Source: Atherix ibis
Taxonomy: Eukaryota; Arthropoda; Insecta; Diptera; Athericidae
Direction: 5' to 3'
NCBI GenBank assembly: GCA_958298945.1
Contig: OY282606.1
Span: 41,677,920 to 41,741,919 of the forward strand
DNA: 64,000 nucleotides
Made by a program: the position numbers and the translations under genes. Shown here one piece after another: positions 61,017 through 64,000 of this stretch. Positions within the stretch are counted from its first letter, which is position 1; every line of letters starts with the position of its first letter. A model generated the notes under the pieces. It was not told the DNA's origin, made no database searches, and worked only from the letters and a program-made list of their open reading frames with translations.

Positions 61017-62985
61017 AATTTATACCGTTAAAAAGATTATTAAACTTATATATTCAGTTTCAATAAAAAATAATTTACAAAAAAGAGAACAAAAATAAAA
61101 AATAATTTTCTCTTTGAAGAATTCTTAAAAATTTGTTAAGGTTTTCTTTGTTGTTTGAAATTATTTTGCATCACAAAATGCTCGTATATTATTAGCCTTG
61201 ACTTTGAACTTGTACAATTTAAAATTCTCTTCAGAGAAAGTATTTCATTTCTTTTTTGGTTAGACCTTATTAAATAGGGTTTCTTTTCATCGATTTTTTT
61301 TCTAAATTCCTGATAATGAAAACACTTTTTTCTTATCATTACAAATTTATTTCCTTTCCAATCTCTTCTAATATTCAAATCAATAAAAAGAAAAATTCCA
61401 AAGACAAAAAAGAAAGTTTGCTTTTAATATTCTTGAAGCGAAATAGAATATTAAATTGCTAATTTTTTTGGGCGCTCATAAAAAATTCATGAAATCGTAT
61501 TGTTTATTCGTTAACAAGGACCATCTTCGAAATTGGATAATTATAGTAGTAAACACGTGATTTTTTTCCTAATAAATAAAAATATTGTACAATCGTAGAT
61601 AGAAGAAAACTACTACAGAAAAAGAAGAGCATATGAAATTTTTAGATTAAACAATTTTGTTTGTACAAAAGATTACGTAGTTTCGATGCGTGGCTAGTCA
61701 AAAAAAAACCAACGTAAATGAATGTGATTTCTATGATTCTAAGGTTCATGATGATTAATTTATTGGTACATTTTCTAAATTTGATGCTAAGATAAACTGA
61801 TTTTTCGGAAAAAGGAATGAAGAATAAACAAAACCGATGCCAACGAATACCAGGTGCGAAATAATATTAAACGTTCAATAAATCACTTGGCCATTTGGCA
61901 TTGTGGGCAAATTTACCATCTGAACTTGGGACACGATAATCATTCCGTCATTTTTGTGTCAACATTCCAAATAAATTCGTATACCTTGTCACCAACTAGG
62001 AGTATTCCAGAAAAATTCTTTTTTTTTTGTGAATTTGTATCTTATCAAAAGTTGGTTTATTATATTTTTTTGTTAATTTTTTTTTGAAAGGTAAAAAGGC
62101 GCTCCCTATAGTATATAATTTATGAGCATTTGTTACTCAGTATTTATGACGTCGAAATTAGTGCAGATAGTTGTCGTTATACAATACATTTTTAGAATTT
62201 AGGTGCTACGTGCTAGCCGCTAATAAGAACAGACAACGTTGCATGTGACTTTTGTTTATCCATAAGTAAAAGCAAAATAAACAAAATAAACTGAAATATT
62301 CACATATGGCCTATTTGAGCTTTTTGTACATATATCCGTCAGTAAAATAAAATTTCCTTGCTTTCATATTTATGACCAGAATACTTACATTACTTCTGTT
62401 TTTTTTTTAAGAATTAATTTTTCCAGAAAAATCTACTTTGGAAAAAAAATTATTAACGATTTAAAATGATTTTGAACTTTGGACACTACGTAACTCAGTC
62501 ACAAGTGATTCTTAGCTTCCAAGAAAATAGAATGCATTGCTATCTTTATTTATCAAATGACAGAAATTATTGCAAATTTGATAAGAAAATAGAAAGTTAA
62601 GTATTATCAATGACATTGACAATGATGTAAAATATATATTTTTTTTTAAATGGTCGTTTTTTTTATAAGCACATGTTTTACTTGTATTAATTTTCCAGAA
62701 TAAAGTATATGAATGGAACACATTTATAATTAATTTGTATTTTTTATAAGTAATAAAAAAAATTATTAAATTAAATTTTTTTAATAAAAAAATTACATTT
62801 TTTATAAGAATCAGTTGCTTTTAAGTAACGAGTTATTCGTTTTGCAGTTTAGAAGGTATTTTCCTATCATTTGATAATTATTATATGTAATAATATTTGT
62901 TACCGATAACATTTATGCAGTATATAATTTGCCATTTTTTGAATATATTATAGATAGTTAAAATATCAAAATTGTGTAAAAATTA
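61017..62985. other. AT-rich stretch, nothing recognised
   Basis: Chance ORFs at 61136-61378 (minus) and 61854-62087 (plus) show no motif and AT-driven composition. Confidence 0.4.
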
Positions 62986-62989
62986 CTCT

Positions 62990-63550
62990 GATTTGGTTGG
63001 TACTGGAACAATAGAATATTGATTCTGATTTAGCGATGACACTCAATTCTCGCCAGGTGGATATGTCAAAAGGCATTATTGTCAAACACATACTGACAAT
63101 TAAAAAGCCATTGTATCCTCAAAAAGTGACTGTTTCATGTGTATTTTGGTCTGAAGGTGTCATGGGTATGTATTTGTTTGAAAATGAAAAAAAAGAGGCT
63201 TTTACCGTCTTATTTGAGTGATATAGTCATATGAACTTAAAGATTTTAATCTGAATGGTATGATGTTTCAAGAAGACGGTGCCACAAGTCCCATATTATG
63301 AGAAATTTTTGATTTATTTTGCAAGAACGCGTAACTTCACTTTTTAGTAATATTAATTGACTCCTAGAAATTGCGAATTGAAGTCGTTGGATTTTTTCCC
63401 GCAAAAATTATATAAAAAATCGTATTTACGGAGATAATCGTTAAATTTTAGTCCATTTATAAAACCAACATTCTTCAAGTAGTGATCGAATTACAGTCTA
63501 AATATACAAAAGTCATAAACAATTACCTCAGAAGGATCAAGTCCTAGAAG
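62990..63550 (+). mobile_element. Tc1/mariner-type transposase fragment
   Basis: The plus strand reads KPLYPQKVTVSCVFWSEGVM then GMYLFENEKKEAFTV (family KPLHPQKVTVWCALWSGGVI, GPYFFEN). It goes on to a decayed MMFQEDGATS block (second catalytic Asp) and a NRNCELKSLDFF-like block (third Asp). Premature stops throughout. Confidence 0.78.
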
Positions 63551-63580
63551 TCTCATAGTAGTCATTTGAATAATATTATA

Positions 63581-64000
63581 CGAGGGTCGTTCAATAAATC
63601 CTTAGAAAAAGATGGAAAAAAACTGTTTTTAAAAAAAAAAAAATTTTATATTTCAACATAAGCTTCTTTTAGCTCTATACACTCTCCCAACCGTTTTTCC
63701 AAAATTTTTATCCCGTCCAAAAAAAAATGATTTCGGAAGTTCTGCAAAATACTCATCCGTTTGAGCAATGACGTCCTCGTTGGAAGTGAACCGTCTTCCG
63801 CCAAGCCATTTCTTCAGATTGGGGAAAAGAAAATAGTCACTCGGCGCCAAATCTGGTGAATAAGCGGGATGCTGCAACAATTCCATTCTCAATTCCACAA
63901 TTTTGGCCATGGAAACAGCGCAGGTGTGCACACGCGCATTGTCCTGATGCAAGAGGATTTTTTTCTTCTTCAGATGGGGGCGTTTCTCTTTGATTTCTTC
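63581..64000 (-). mobile_element. Mariner, 3' part, cut by the window edge
   Basis: The left end begins after a TA with CGAGGGTCGTTCAATAAATC, a typical mariner terminal repeat; the element continues beyond 64000. On the minus strand the last 99 codons of the transposase (63952-63653) are open: HQDNARVHT with the second catalytic Asp, HPAYSPDLAPSDYFLFPNLK with the third, then LGGRRFTSNEDV. No break is seen in this part, so it is the best preserved copy in the window. Confidence 0.88.

Noticed and set aside
61136..61378. 80-codon Lys/Arg-rich minus ORF
   Set aside because: No motif, AT-driven codon content, no splice signals; likely chance.
1..64000. tRNA genes, CRISPR arrays, bacterial-type operons
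   Set aside because: No tRNA B-box with cloverleaf, no regularly spaced repeats, and gene structure is clearly eukaryotic.

Overview
This window reads as nuclear DNA of a higher fly. The evidence is strong AT richness, short introns (57 to about 90 bp) in compact genes next to very long AT-rich introns, and a transposon content of I-, R1- and jockey-like LINEs plus mariner relatives. The gene set (ArfGEF3/BIG3, MCTS1, ashwin, Popeye) fits a brachyceran dipteran. A tephritid-like fly is my guess, not something the sequence proves.

Layout. 1-2485: 5' part of a decayed I-clade LINE on the minus strand, running off the left edge. 3675-10289, minus strand: a complete nine-exon gene for the BIG3/ARFGEF3-like Sec7-family protein, 2032 codons, reconstructed here exon by exon. 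15570-16336 (minus, MCTS1) and 16704-17147 (plus, ashwin-like) form a head-to-head pair sharing a 367-bp promoter interval. 18940-19810: 3' end of another I-clade LINE. From 24195 to at least 44110, minus strand: the 3' part of a Popeye-domain gene, with four constitutive exons, a candidate 33-nt cassette exon, and two mutually exclusive last exons that give different C-termini. The N-terminal membrane exons of Popeye were not found between 44111 and the right edge, so at least 19.9 kb upstream of exon 44110 is probably intron or 5' sequence.

The Popeye introns and the right third of the window are packed with dead transposons. These include several mariners (one with intact terminal repeats and a TA duplication but internally deleted, one nearly full length with one frameshift and one stop), many fragments of a second Tc1/mariner-type family, R1-like and jockey-like LINE relics, and at least six long, nearly perfect foldback hairpins. 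Two of the hairpins lie inside transposon relics, where the arms look like local inverted duplications rather than transposon ends.

Besides the four firm genes, three segments look gene-like but are unresolved: a GC-richer island at 12.88-13.26 kb, another at 45.3-46.74 kb, and an ORF at 60738-61016 resembling the KEOPS subunit Pcc1. The genes share no single pathway: MCTS1 acts in translation re-initiation, ashwin in the tRNA-ligase complex, BIG3 in Golgi/endosomal Arf-type trafficking, and Popeye proteins are membrane cAMP sensors. No tRNA, rRNA, CRISPR array or intact transposon was found.
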